From: Bog-756 sp963710495
GTDB lineage: Bacteria; Actinomycetota; Acidimicrobiia; Acidimicrobiales; RAAP-2
NCBI GenBank assembly: GCA_963710495.1
Contig: CAVQAI010000007.1
Coordinates: 372,001-436,000, forward strand
DNA: 64,000 nucleotides
Direction: 5' to 3'
Shown here piece after piece: positions 17,828-26,857 of this stretch. Each line of letters opens with the position of its first letter. The stretch's first letter is position 1. Below the pieces are notes generated by a model. It was not told the DNA's origin, ran no database searches, and was given only the letters and a program-made list of their open reading frames with translations. Both the position numbers and the translations under genes were made by a program.

Positions 17828-18271
17828 ATGACCATCCGGCCGCTGGGCCCCGGGGAGGCGGTGCGGACGTACTCGGCCCGGGGCAGCGTGATGATGTTCA
17901 AGGCCCTGGCCGAACTGGACGACGGCGATCTCTCGCTGATGGAACGAACGCTTCCCCCGGGTGGGCGCAGGCCTCCCCAGCACCGTCACACCAACTGCTC
18001 GGAGGCGTATTTCGTTCTCGATGGGCAGGTGTCCGTGGTCATCGACGACGACGAGCACGTCCTGGGCCCCGAGGGATTCATGCTCGTCCCTCGGGGGTCC
18101 GCGCACACCTTCGGCAATGCGGGCAAGGATCGGGCTCGTCTCCTCGTCATCCATGCACCGGCAATGGACGCGTACTTCGCCGTCTTGCACGAGCTGTGGA
18201 ACCGTGAAAGCCCACCGTCTGAGGACGAGGAGCGCGCCCTGATGGCCCGATTCGGCATGGAGAGCGCCTAG
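17828..18271 (+). CDS. Cupin domain protein
   Basis: 147-residue single-domain cupin. Motif 1 is HRHTNCSEAYFVLDGQVSV (His and Glu metal ligands) and motif 2 is EGFMLVPRGSAHTFGN (His ligand), so a metal site is intact. Small cupins of this type are isomerases, dioxygenases or ligand sensors; nothing here separates the options. The gene stands alone on the plus strand, divergent from the GntR gene. The ATG at 17828 follows a short G-rich segment without a clear ribosome site. Confidence 0.75.
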   Translation: MTIRPLGPGEAVRTYSARGSVMMFKALAELDDGDLSLMERTLPPGGRRPPQHRHTNCSEAYFVLDGQVSVVIDDDEHVLGPEGFMLVPRGSAHTFGNAGKDRARLLVIHAPAMDAYFAVLHELWNRESPPSEDEERALMARFGMESA

Positions 18272-18408
18272 AGCGTGAGAGGAGTCGTGAGGTGGCACGA
18301 GGGGGAACGCACCTCCCCCTCAGCAGAAGTCGGTTGCCGGCGATAGGTGCACCGCTACGCTATCGAGGCTATGAGAGTCGTTCGGTCGTGCACTGCTGAT
18401 CGACGGCA

Positions 18409-18909
18409 ATGACGGTTGCCTACCACCCGGCCGCCTGGGCCGACTTCTCAGTCGGGGTCGTCGGGGCCAGCGCCACACTCGTCGGGTTGGTCTTTGTCGC
18501 GGTATCCATCAATCTCCAGCAAATACTCCGGATGAAGGGACTGCCGGCCCGGGCCGGTCAAACGCTCGTCTTCCTCGCCACACCGCTGTTTGTCGCGCTG
18601 TTCGTGCTCACGCCGGGACAGTCGACGTCGGCCTTGGCGGGCGAGTTCCTGGGCACGGCCCTGCTCACCGGAGCGGTCCACCTCCGGATCGCCGTCCAGT
18701 CCGATCGGTCGGAGGGTGAAGCCCGTGACTCTTGGTTGATCAGCCGCATCGTTCCCTCTACGGGAATCACCGTGTGCTTGGGCGTCGCCGGGGTGACGAT
18801 GCTTGCCCAGTCGGGCGGCGGCCTCTACTGGCTCGTCCCGACGATAACCATCGCCATCCTGACCGGGATCGTCAACGCCTGGGTCTTGCTCGTCGAGATC
18901 CTCCGCTAA
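18409..18909 (+). CDS. Small integral membrane protein, function unknown
   Basis: 166 residues with four to five predicted membrane spans: SVGVVGASATLVGLVFVAVS (~14-33), TLVFLATPLFVALFVLT (~50-67), a shorter one near 78-92, GITVCLGVAGVTMLAQS (~118-135) and LVPTITIAILTGIVNAWVLL (~141-160). No known motif. The first span pattern (ADFSVGVVGASATLVGLVFVAVSINL) is common in uncharacterised actinobacterial membrane proteins. No operon partner is evident. Confidence 0.65.
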   Translation: MTVAYHPAAWADFSVGVVGASATLVGLVFVAVSINLQQILRMKGLPARAGQTLVFLATPLFVALFVLTPGQSTSALAGEFLGTALLTGAVHLRIAVQSDRSEGEARDSWLISRIVPSTGITVCLGVAGVTMLAQSGGGLYWLVPTITIAILTGIVNAWVLLVEILR

Positions 18910-19026
18910 TCCTCACCAGCACCAGCTCGCTCGATGACTCCGGGTCGTACTGGGTAGTCTCGCCGCCATCCGGCGTTCGAGGTCCGAGGAGGTCTGGGTG
19001 CGGGCAGAATCTCGCTGGGGGATCCC

Positions 19027-21741
19027 ATGCAGTGTCCAACAGGCTCGATTCGTCGGATGAGGTCTCGGTGGGCCCGGCGGGACGCGCTCATCGCCACCGT
19101 GTTGCTCGTGACCGTCGTGGGGTTGATCATCCCGGACCCCGCTGCCGGAGCCTCGGCGCCGGCCAGTGGGGCATTCTCATGGAACGCTCCCATTCCACCC
19201 ATCGACTCGACCTACGGGAGCGGACACTTCGGCCAGTGGGGGGTCGATGGCTCCGGTCTTCCGACCTATCACTACACCGTCGACCAGCAGACAGACCCGA
19301 TCGCCCGTCAGGCCGAGTTGGCGGGAGGCACCGACGCCTGGAGCCAGGTCGGGAACGACCGGGTCAAGGCGGACGCCTTCAATCATGGCTACACGGAGCT
19401 GTGGAGCCAGGACCGACTGGCCCAGTGGATCAACAAGCTCGATCCCTCACACGACCACATGGGTGGCGGTTTCGGTTACCTGAACGTCGACGGCAGTGTG
19501 ATCAGCACCCTGTACGACGATCGCCCGTCGTCGGCGGCCACCCAGCGATCCTTCGGAGTCGGGTACTTCGAGCACTCGGTGTCGACATCCGATGTCGGTG
19601 TGCGGGAGAACGTCTTGGCGCCATTCGGAAACGATCCGGTCCTGGTCCACGACGTCACCATCACGAACACCTCGCCCCACACCGAAAACACATCGTGGTT
19701 CGAGTACTGGGACGTGAACCCCTTCGTCCAGAACCAGGGGCAGTACCGCGGCATGTCGGCTCCCGTGTCATCGGGCGCCGGCCGGACCCTGACGGTCGCC
19801 CAGCAACCCCTGGACGGCGACAACGCACCCCTCTCCATCTTCTTGAGCCAGCTGACCGGCGGGACCGGGTCCTATGCCACCTCCCAGTCTTCCTTCTTCG
19901 GGGACGGTTCCGTGTCTCGACCCCAGGCCGTGGTCCAGGATCGGCTCGGGGACAGCCGAGCGCCGGTCGTGCCCAACGGGACAGAGGGAGCCACGCTCTT
20001 CGCCCTGCAGAGCCGTCATCGCCTGGCGCCGGGCCAGAGCGTCACGCTTCGCTATCTCTACGGGTATGCCGAACCGGGCGCCGTCTCGGGGCTGATCGAC
20101 CGATACCGCCAGGTAGCCGATCCCTTCTCGTCGAGTGAACGTCAGTGGGTGCGGTCGCTTCCCAAGGCGTCGTTCGGGGACAGTCTCCGGTGGCTCTCCC
20201 GCGAATTCATCTGGGATGCCTATCTCTTGCGTTCAGCCACTGTCGACGAGCAGGTCTGTGGCGAACACACCGTCACCCAAGGTGGCTATTACCAGTACCA
20301 AGAGGGCAACAACTGGGGGACGCGAAGTTGGCTGCAGTATGCGGTTCCCCTGTCCTACATGGAGCCGGGTCTGGCGCGCCAGATCCTGGTCTACTCGGGC
20401 CAATTCCAACCGCAGTCGACGCTGCAGTTCCCCTACGGGTCGACCAGCCTGTGTAGCGCCTACCAGCTGGGGTCCTCCGACGACTTCGATTTCTGGTTCA
20501 TGTGGGCCGCCGCCACCTACGGGTTGGCCACCAGGGACACCGGCTTCTTCGGCACCCCGGTTCACTTCCTCGGATCGTCGGCGTCCACCACCCTCTGGCA
20601 GCACGTGAAGCTGGCCTTTGCCCACCAGCAGTCCCTGCTCGGCCCGCACGGCGAATATCAATCCCTCTCCATCGGAGATTGGTCCGATGGGCTTCCCGCC
20701 TACTCGGGCATGACCGAGTCCGACCTCGTGGTCGCCCAGTGCGCCTACACGTATCCCCTGCTCGCCGACGTCGCCGACTTGCGCGGCGATCACGCCTTCG
20801 CCGGGCAATTGCGGGCGGCCGCCGCCAGCCTCCTCACCACGCTGCGGAGCCAGTGGACCGGGCCGGGGTGGTACGCCCGAGGCTTTGCCGGCAGCCGGCT
20901 GCTCGGGTCGGGAGCGATCTGGTTGGAGCCCCAACCGTGGGCCATCTTGGCCGGAGCCCCCAACCCCGGTCAGGCCTCCACCCTCGTCGCCAACATCCGC
21001 CGCTACCTCGATGGCGTCGGCGGGCCCCCGGCGCTCCACGGTCCGGACCGCATCGGCACCTCGTTGAGCCCCGCCGCCGACGACCCGGGGATCACCGAGA
21101 CGACCACGCTCCCCGGCACGGGTGAGGGCGACAACAACGCGGTGTACCCGGGCGGGACGTGGTACGAGCCCGACGGCTGGCTCACCTGGGCCTACGCCTC
21201 GTTGGGCTCGGAGGTGCCGCATTCGGGCTCGCTGGCCCTCGACGAGTACGAGCGTTCGACGCTCGCCGCTCACGCCGCCTCCTACCCGAACGAATGGGTC
21301 GGAACGACCTCGATCGACGACACCTGTTGGTCCTTCTATTCAAGCGACCCCGGTCGCTGCGGCGGTGTCCTCGGCATCACCGCCTATGAGGGCCAGAACA
21401 CCGAACAGCCGGAATGGATGGTGATGGACGCCCTCACCCTGGCCGGCGTGACCCCGACCAAGCTGGGCTACGAGATCTCGCCCCATCTTCCCTTGGCCAG
21501 CTTCTCGGTGCGCTTCCCGACGATCGGCGTCGCCAAGGGGAAGCGGGCACTCGATGGCTACGTCCACCCCTTGGCCACCGGTCGTCTGCTGCTCCAGGTC
21601 GCCGTCCCCCGTGGCGTGAGCGGGGTGGAGTGCCAGGTGAACGGTGCCGCCGTCCGGGCCAAACTGTCCTCGGGATGGGCCACCTTTTCGGTGATGGGCC
21701 GGCGGAGCACATCGGTCAGCTGGTCGGTGAGCTGGCACTGA
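19027..21741 (+). CDS. Large secreted GH94-like carbohydrate-active protein
   Basis: 904 residues with a signal peptide (a MRSRWARRDALIATVLLVTVV core ending near PAAGASA). Beyond it lie a beta-sandwich part (GYFEHSVSTSDVGVRENVLAP, DVTITNTSPHTENTSWFEYWDV) and an (alpha/alpha)6-barrel-like part with EGNNWGTRSWLQY and SIGDWSDGLPAYSGMTESD. This layout, including the GDWxDG motif, resembles the GH94/glycosyltransferase-36 group (cellobiose-type phosphorylases and cyclic glucan synthase tails). An exported phosphorylase would be odd because outside phosphate is scarce, so it may be a hydrolase or binding protein. A second ATG at 19057 is also possible as the start. No neighbour clarifies the substrate. 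Confidence 0.55.
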   Translation: MQCPTGSIRRMRSRWARRDALIATVLLVTVVGLIIPDPAAGASAPASGAFSWNAPIPPIDSTYGSGHFGQWGVDGSGLPTYHYTVDQQTDPIARQAELAGGTDAWSQVGNDRVKADAFNHGYTELWSQDRLAQWINKLDPSHDHMGGGFGYLNVDGSVISTLYDDRPSSAATQRSFGVGYFEHSVSTSDVGVRENVLAPFGNDPVLVHDVTITNTSPHTENTSWFEYWDVNPFVQNQGQYRGMSAPVSSGAGRTLTVAQQPLDGDNAPLSIFLSQLTGGTGSYATSQSSFFGDGSVSRPQAVVQDRLGDSRAPVVPNGTEGATLFALQSRHRLAPGQSVTLRYLYGYAEPGAVSGLIDRYRQVADPFSSSERQWVRSLPKASFGDSLRWLSREFIWDAYLLRSATVDEQVCGEHTVTQGGYYQYQEGNNWGTRSWLQYAVPLSYMEPGLARQILVYSGQFQPQSTLQFPYGSTSLCSAYQLGSSDDFDFWFMWAAATYGLATRDTGFFGTPVHFLGSSASTTLWQHVKLAFAHQQSLLGPHGEYQSLSIGDWSDGLPAYSGMTESDLVVAQCAYTYPLLADVADLRGDHAFAGQLRAAAASLLTTLRSQWTGPGWYARGFAGSRLLGSGAIWLEPQPWAILAGAPNPGQASTLVANIRRYLDGVGGPPALHGPDRIGTSLSPAADDPGITETTTLPGTGEGDNNAVYPGGTWYEPDGWLTWAYASLGSEVPHSGSLALDEYERSTLAAHAASYPNEWVGTTSIDDTCWSFYSSDPGRCGGVLGITAYEGQNTEQPEWMVMDALTLAGVTPTKLGYEISPHLPLASFSVRFPTIGVAKGKRALDGYVHPLATGRLLLQVAVPRGVSGVECQVNGAAVRAKLSSGWATFSVMGRRSTSVSWSVSWH

Positions 21742-21780
21742 TCTACTTCGCGACGCTGTGGTCCCGCGTACGCTCATGAG

Positions 21781-22191
21781 ATGACCGAACTCGCTCTCCT
21801 GTCCTCAGCCACGAACACCTGTGTGAAGAGCTCCACCGCCGGCACCGTGACGGGATTCGTGATCTTCGCCGCCATCATCGGTGGCATCGTGGTCCTGGCC
21901 ATCGCCAACGGCCGGGCCAGACGTCAGCTGAGCCTGGCGAACGCCGAGCTGGCCTACCTCCGCCCCGAGAGTGCCCGGCTGCAGCAATGGATTGCCCACC
22001 TGACCGGATCATCAACGGCCGCCTCTCCGGTGACCGGGTATCCGGCGAGCACACCGCTCGGGTCCCAGTGGCATGCGGATCCCTCGGAGCGACACGAGCT
22101 GCGCTTCTGGGACGGGACGAGATGGACCGAGCACGTGGCTGACCGCGGCGTCACATCCACCGATTCCGAGGGATCGAACCCACCCCGCTGA
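21781..22191 (+). CDS. DUF2510 membrane-anchored protein
   Basis: 136 residues. One membrane span (TVTGFVIFAAIIGGIVVLAIA, ~22-42) is followed by a short helical stretch (RRQLSLANAELAYLRPESARLQQW) and, after a flexible linker, the DUF2510 motif WHADPSERHELRFWDGTRWTEHV. DUF2510 is a short tryptophan-rich module widespread in actinobacterial membrane proteins, presumably a protein- or envelope-binding element. It starts 39 bp after the GH94-like gene and may share its transcript. Confidence 0.7.
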   Translation: MTELALLSSATNTCVKSSTAGTVTGFVIFAAIIGGIVVLAIANGRARRQLSLANAELAYLRPESARLQQWIAHLTGSSTAASPVTGYPASTPLGSQWHADPSERHELRFWDGTRWTEHVADRGVTSTDSEGSNPPR

Positions 22192-22235
22192 CAGCCTTCC
22201 TCCGAGATCGCCTCCGCCTCCCGGATCGCCTCCGT

Positions 22236-23066
22236 TCAGCAGGTCGTCGAGTCGGGCGAGGACCCCGGCCCAACTTCGGGATCGTCCACCACCCCGAGCG
22301 AGGACGACCGGAGGATGGCACCGAGATGCACCACATACCAAACCCCCCGCCACGAGATCAGCGAGGCGATCCCGAACGAGCGAGTCTGGCCATCCTCTGT
22401 GTAGACAAGCCGGGCGTTGGCCACCTCGTAGTACCCGATACGGTTGTCACACACCCCCGACGGGACCCAGTGTCCGTACTGCTCGGGGACCTCGACTTGG
22501 AGCAGCGTGGCCGTAGAGGCGTCCGCCCCGAGGAGCGCATGGGCGGCGCCCACGTCGGCACCGAAGTTCGCCACCAGCCGATCGGTGTAGTCGTACTCGG
22601 CACCCGAGATGGACTTCAGTTGGAGGTACGCACTCTTGGGGAAGAAAGCGGGGAGAGCGGGCGTGGCCGATCCCGACACTACGCCTTGCCACAGCGCCGA
22701 CATCTCCATCTGGAATTGAGGCGTCGTGCTCGTGGGGAAGCCACCGGTCTGAGGGAGCACACCGGGGTCGGTCGTCGTCGTCGTCGGCGTCGTTGTTGTT
22801 GTCGTTATGGTGGTCGATTGGCGGACGGAGGCCGGCTTCGAGGACCGCTGGCGTCCGCTCGGCGGGTGTGGATCACGGGCCCCGGGGGCCCCGGCGACGG
22901 TCGGCGCAGCCCGGTTGGTGACCAGGGCAACGGCCGTAACGCCGGCGGCAAGCACGACGACCAACAGGGCGATCCCCAACCGGAGTCGGGATCGCCGGTG
23001 GGCGTGCGCCCGCCGAGGGGTCGGCCGGCCGTCCCTCGGCCCAGGGAGATTCAGGTCGGCTCGCAT
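22236..23066 (-). CDS. Membrane-anchored extracellular protein with Thr-rich linker, unknown
   Basis: 276 residues from the ATG at 23066. A basic cytoplasmic tail (PRRAHAHRRSRLR) leads to one span (LGIALLVVVLAAGVTAVAL). A Ser/Pro/Thr-rich stalk containing two runs of threonines (near residue 90) comes next, then a ~170-residue outer domain (EMSALWQGVVSGSATPALPAF..., GHWVPSGVCDNRIGYYEVANARLVY). Two cysteines in the outer domain may pair. No family is recognised. The GTC/GTT-rich DNA coding the threonine runs (22770-22810) is a simple repeat that could vary in length. An upstream ATG at 23093 is an alternative start. Confidence 0.6.
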   Translation of the reverse strand: MRADLNLPGPRDGRPTPRRAHAHRRSRLRLGIALLVVVLAAGVTAVALVTNRAAPTVAGAPGARDPHPPSGRQRSSKPASVRQSTTITTTTTTPTTTTTDPGVLPQTGGFPTSTTPQFQMEMSALWQGVVSGSATPALPAFFPKSAYLQLKSISGAEYDYTDRLVANFGADVGAAHALLGADASTATLLQVEVPEQYGHWVPSGVCDNRIGYYEVANARLVYTEDGQTRSFGIASLISWRGVWYVVHLGAILRSSSLGVVDDPEVGPGSSPDSTTC

Positions 23067-23196
23067 GGTCGTACGGCGAATGGTAGGTGCCATTGTCGAC
23101 CGGCCGACAGCACACCGCCCCCTTGCTCCGATGCCCCGGCCGACGCCGCCAGGCGCGGCCGGCATCACCGGCCAAGCCCGTGGCGCCAGGCCTGGC

Positions 23197-23682
23197 ATGA
23201 TGGAACCGATGTCGAGCGAAGGTTCCTTCCCCGCCGAACCCTCTCCCTCCGGTGCCGCGTCCTCCCATCTCCCACGGAGCTTGGAGGAGCTCGGGGAAGA
23301 GGAGTGCTTTGCCCTCCTCCAGAGTCAGGACCTGGGCAGATTGGCGATCGTCCGAGACGGGCGACCGGAGATCTTCCCGGTCAACTACGCGCTGGTCGAT
23401 CACATCATCGTGATCAGGACGCAACCGGGGGTCAAGCTCAGCTACGCCACCCTCGCCCACGTCGCCTTCGAGGTCGAGGACATCGACCGCGACACCCGTG
23501 AGGGTTGGGTCGTCGAGGTCCGGGGACTGGCTGAGGAGATCACCGACTCCACCAGCCGGTGGGCCGAGGAGGCCCGCCGAGCCCAGGTCCAACCCTGGGT
23601 GAGCGGGCCTCATGAGCACTACATCTCGATCACTCGTTCAGAGGTCTCAGGCCGAAGAATCCGGCGGACCGGCGGCGATTGA
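23197..23682 (+). CDS. Pyridoxamine 5'-phosphate oxidase-like (PPOX) flavin/F420-binding protein
   Basis: 161-residue split-barrel protein. The family core is LLQSQDLGRLAIVRDGRPEI, FPVNYALVDHIIVIRT, PGVKLSYATLAHVAFEVEDID and GWVVEVRGLAEEI, ending in the typical SGRRIRR. Such proteins bind FMN or F420 and carry out reductions, nitroimidazole reduction included, or act as cofactor-binding stress proteins. Four members of this fold occur in the window, three of them near DosR-like boxes; this one has no obvious box. ATGs at 23197, 23200 and 23209 are all possible starts. The 3' end overlaps a convergent gene by 36 bp. Confidence 0.8.
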   Translation: MMEPMSSEGSFPAEPSPSGAASSHLPRSLEELGEEECFALLQSQDLGRLAIVRDGRPEIFPVNYALVDHIIVIRTQPGVKLSYATLAHVAFEVEDIDRDTREGWVVEVRGLAEEITDSTSRWAEEARRAQVQPWVSGPHEHYISITRSEVSGRRIRRTGGD

Positions 23683-24288
23683 CCCATCTGTCGCCATGGC
23701 GGCCGTCTGGCCGCCGCGCAGCCCTGCCGCGGGCTCTGCAGCGTCGCCGGGAGTCTCGAGATAGCCGTCCAGGGTCCCCGGGAGCAGCCGATAGCCGACG
23801 GAGTTGGGCGTCGAGATTGGTGTCAGGACACGAGCGATGTAGTCGGCATACACCTCAGCCTCCTCGGCGCAACGCCAGGTGTACAACCCGGCATAGTCAG
23901 CCGTCCGGGGGTCGACCATCCAGAGCTTGACCAGGTAGCCCGGGAAACCGGCGAAGAGGACGGTATTGACCAGGCACAATCGCTCGAACACGAATCGCCG
24001 GAATCGACTGCCAGACGGGATGCCTCGAAGGTGGAACCAGACGGCAATCGTCACTCGTTCCGCTCCGGCCTCGGTGTCACACCATGACTCCCGGAACACG
24101 GTGAACGGCTGTCGGCCGGGGAGGGCGGCGATCACCCCGATGCGTGTCCGACGAAGGTGGAGCCTCCTCTCCCCCAGGAGCTGCACCGTTCGACCGCAAC
24201 TGCGGAGAGCCTGACCGACAAGTGACGATCGTCGAAACGCCCCTTCCGGAGCGCAAGACCGGTTCTCAGCCCGGGTCCACCGAGTCAT
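23647..24288 (-). CDS. Uncharacterised protein, possible ABM/YdhR-fold
   Basis: About 213 residues. The central part (PFTVFRESWCDTEAGAERVTIAVWFHLRG, then FRRFVFERLCLVNTVLFAGFPGYLVKLWMVD and GLYTWRCAEEAEVYADYIARVL) looks like a ferredoxin-like alpha/beta fold of the kind seen in YdhR or antibiotic-biosynthesis monooxygenase-like proteins. That assignment is by eye and weak. The last ~30 residues are low-complexity. It follows the SRPBCC gene on the same strand by 75 bp and overlaps the PPOX gene tail to tail. Confidence 0.5.
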   Translation of the reverse strand: MTRWTRAENRSCAPEGAFRRSSLVGQALRSCGRTVQLLGERRLHLRRTRIGVIAALPGRQPFTVFRESWCDTEAGAERVTIAVWFHLRGIPSGSRFRRFVFERLCLVNTVLFAGFPGYLVKLWMVDPRTADYAGLYTWRCAEEAEVYADYIARVLTPISTPNSVGYRLLPGTLDGYLETPGDAAEPAAGLRGGQTAAMATDGSIAAGPPDSSA

Positions 24289-24362
24289 GCCTCCATGGTG
24301 ACTCCGGCCACAAGCCACCCGACAGGGTCGAAAGTCACTTGCTGGTGGTGGCCATTGGCCCC

Positions 24363-25031
24363 TCAGGAGCGCTCCGGTCCAGTTCGCTCCGCCGAGGCGC
24401 TGAGCGACTCGGCGCGGCGCTTGATGCCGAGGAGCATCTTCCGCTCCATGACCAGGCTGCCGGGCTCCATCAACAGCGTCCAGACGATCCGCCGGAGCGC
24501 GGACGCCTGGGGCTGGGCGATCCGATTCCGGCTCACCAGCCGGGTCCGAGCCGGGCTCGATGGCAGCAGGCAGAACGCCCAGACCCAGTTGCCGTCCTCG
24601 GAGCGAATCACCATGGCCGCCTCGGCGTCGAGGACCTCGATCCGCAGGCGCGGTCCGTGCGTCCCCAACTGCTCCACGTCACCGACATTCCTCGACTGGA
24701 ACTCGGGCAGGATGGTGTCCGCGCTGTGCATGTCGAGCCCGAATGCATTCTCGATCCAGTCGTAGGTGTACATGCCACCCTTGCCGCTGCCCATCTGCAC
24801 GAGCCACGGCCAGATCGCCGATGCGTGGGCGTCAACGCTCACAGCCCTCGTCGACACGACATCTGGATCGGCCAGGAGGTCGTCACCGGGCAACGTCATA
24901 CCGACCTCTTCCTGGGTTGCACCCCACGTCAGGCAGGGCTTCCGCAAGAGAGCCAGGTAGCCGGCGGCCGCCGTGGCCAGCAGCACGAAGCCGCCCAGGA
25001 CGACGGAGCGAAACCGTGGGCGCACGAGCAC
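24363..25031 (-). CDS. SRPBCC (polyketide cyclase/START-like) family membrane-anchored protein
   Basis: 222 residues starting at GTG 25031. An N-terminal span (SVVLGGFVLLATAAAGYLAL) anchors a domain with DPDVVSTRAVSVDAHASAIWPWLVQMGSGKGGMYTYDWIENAFGLD. That run, continuing to ADTILPEFQ, is characteristic of a subgroup of SRPBCC-fold proteins in actinobacteria. They bind hydrophobic ligands; no reaction is known. The gene follows the cytochrome b partner by 36 bp on the same strand, so it could belong to that operon and handle a lipid or quinone. That link is inference. Confidence 0.65.
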   Translation of the reverse strand: MLVRPRFRSVVLGGFVLLATAAAGYLALLRKPCLTWGATQEEVGMTLPGDDLLADPDVVSTRAVSVDAHASAIWPWLVQMGSGKGGMYTYDWIENAFGLDMHSADTILPEFQSRNVGDVEQLGTHGPRLRIEVLDAEAAMVIRSEDGNWVWAFCLLPSSPARTRLVSRNRIAQPQASALRRIVWTLLMEPGSLVMERKMLLGIKRRAESLSASAERTGPERS

Positions 25032-25067
25032 ACTCAGCGAGGTGACGCCCGTTCGAACTGGACCGCG

Positions 25068-26114
25068 CTAGACCGCGCCCCGCGCGACCGGCGCTACGGG
25101 GTTGCCGGGTGGCGGCCCACGGCCGTCGCCGGCCTTGGCGAGCTCTCGGTAGTGCTGTCGCCAGATCAGACGGTAGACCCGGCTCCAGCGGGGAATCGAC
25201 CGCAGACCCGGGATGAAGGGCAACAGGGCCAACGCCACGGTCAAGACCATCATGATCACCCAGACCTGGAGATCGGCGTTGGGTGAGGTCTTCATGGGGG
25301 GGACCTGATACCAGAGCGTGTACAACCAGAGCCAGGCTTGGCCCGGGAAGTTGCCCGTCTCGTTCATCATCCCCCACTGGTCTCCCGAGAGGTGCTGGTT
25401 CTGAGCCAGGTTGGCCAGGTAAGAACCATCGGCGATGAACAGGAGCGGCTTGGTGTAGTCCGTGCCGTAGAACTGGCGCGAGCTGATGAGGGCGCCGTCG
25501 AGGGCCCCGCTCCGAGCCATCGAGGTCAGGGATCCCATCATCGTTCCCACCGGACCGTATGCCCCCGGCGGGACCCGGAGGGCACCCCGGGAGAACGACG
25601 CATTGGCCACGGCCTTCTCGTAGGCGGCCGTCCAGCTGGCCTGCTGGGCGGCAGGAGCCGCCGTGTACCGGTCGACGGCCGTCGCCACAACAGGCTGATC
25701 CGGCAACGTCTTCAGCGGTCCGATGACGAAGTCATTGGCGGTGTCGATCGGATGGTGGACGCCCAACCATTGCGCCGGCGAGAACGGGCCGATCGATTGA
25801 GCCGTTCCTCCCGTGTTGTACGGAGGTCCGTAGGTGGCGACCCCGCTGGTCCCGTCGAGCTCGGTGATGGCTGTCTGAGCGAAATCGACCGGGTCGGAGG
25901 TCGACCATGTCTTCACCGTCACCGGCTTCTCGTCGGGGGACGAGAAGACGACGGCGAGACCGGCGACGAGGATCGCCACGACGACCAAGGCGATGACGAA
26001 TTCCTTCACCAGGTCGTACGGAAGGTACCTCCCCGTCCATTCCTGGACGTCACGATCCGGGTTGAAGCGACGGCGGCGCCGAGCCGCATGTCCCGATGCG
26101 GCCTGGGCGGTCAT
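25068..26114 (-). CDS. Membrane partner of split cytochrome b, with large external insertion
   Basis: 348 residues encoded with a 4-bp overlap directly after the cytochrome b N-terminal gene. It begins with a basic segment (YLPYDLVKEF) and a span (VIALVVVAILVAGLAVVFSS). A ~210-residue outside domain (VTVKTWSTSDPVDFAQTAIT ... MMNETGNFPGQAWLWLYTLWYQVPP) follows, then a second span (VWVIMMVLTVALALLPFIPGL) and a basic tail. Position and the terminal span suggest it replaces the C-terminal half (subunit IV-like) of cytochrome b, but the long insertion is not normal for that module. No cofactor motif is visible in the insertion. Role inferred from context. Confidence 0.6.
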   Translation of the reverse strand: MTAQAASGHAARRRRRFNPDRDVQEWTGRYLPYDLVKEFVIALVVVAILVAGLAVVFSSPDEKPVTVKTWSTSDPVDFAQTAITELDGTSGVATYGPPYNTGGTAQSIGPFSPAQWLGVHHPIDTANDFVIGPLKTLPDQPVVATAVDRYTAAPAAQQASWTAAYEKAVANASFSRGALRVPPGAYGPVGTMMGSLTSMARSGALDGALISSRQFYGTDYTKPLLFIADGSYLANLAQNQHLSGDQWGMMNETGNFPGQAWLWLYTLWYQVPPMKTSPNADLQVWVIMMVLTVALALLPFIPGLRSIPRWSRVYRLIWRQHYRELAKAGDGRGPPPGNPVAPVARGAV

Positions 26115-26857
26115 CGAGGCTCCTCGGTCGGGATCGACGCCGGCGCCGGGGAGGGATCGTTGCCGGCGCCATCGAGCGCAGGCTCGGCGTCGGCGTGGTT
26201 GCCGGTCAATTCGAAGGGGGGCACCACCCCCCGCCGCCGGACAAGCAATACGTGCACGCCGACGATGAGCACCACGACCAGGGGCAGGAGCATGATGTGC
26301 CACATCAGCATCTGGCCGAAGTTCGTGACGTTGAAGATGGCCCCTGCACCGGTGGCATTGATGCCGTCCTTGGCCTGGGTGCTGATCCACTGGGAGTCGA
26401 AATTCTGCTGCGACAGGTAGCCGGTGAAGGCCGCTCCGACCGAGACGACGAACGAGACGACGCCGGTGATCCAGGTGGCCCGGCGTCGGCCCCGCCAGGC
26501 GGCCATGAAGAACTTGCCCCACAGGTGCACGACCATGGCGAAGAAGAACACCTCGACGCTCCACAAGTGCAGCGAATTCACGAAGAGCCCGGTCGACGAC
26601 AGGTGCCACCAGGTCGGCCCGAAGATGGCCAGAACCATCCCGGTGACGATGACGACGACAAGGGCGGCGATCGTGACGACGCCGAAGACGTAGATCCAGG
26701 AGGCCACATAGGCCGGTTGACGGTCCGGGAGCAACCGATGCGGAGGCAAGGCCTCGACGGCCGCGTGCCGCAACTTGGCCGTCCACTGATCCGCATCCTC
26801 GGGTCGATCGGCTGCCGCCTCGGGCCCATGAGCGTCGGTCTTCGTGTCGATGGTCAT
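26111..26857 (-). CDS. Cytochrome b N-terminal half (b6-like), diheme
   Basis: 248 residues with four membrane spans. The heme ligands can be read: HLWSVEVFFFAMVVH gives His-x13-His, and WHIMLLPLVVVLIVGVH gives His-x14-His, the spacing seen in b6-type rather than mitochondrial-type cytochrome b. An amphipathic PPHRLLPDRQPAYVASWIYVFG start also fits. It would pass electrons between quinol and another carrier in the cytoplasmic membrane. There is no Rieske or cytochrome c1 gene in the window. It is 4-bp coupled to a 61-residue membrane protein upstream and to the unusual membrane partner downstream; the operon has a DosR-like box at 27087-27102. Confidence 0.8.
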   Translation of the reverse strand: MTIDTKTDAHGPEAAADRPEDADQWTAKLRHAAVEALPPHRLLPDRQPAYVASWIYVFGVVTIAALVVVIVTGMVLAIFGPTWWHLSSTGLFVNSLHLWSVEVFFFAMVVHLWGKFFMAAWRGRRRATWITGVVSFVVSVGAAFTGYLSQQNFDSQWISTQAKDGINATGAGAIFNVTNFGQMLMWHIMLLPLVVVLIVGVHVLLVRRRGVVPPFELTGNHADAEPALDGAGNDPSPAPASIPTEEPR

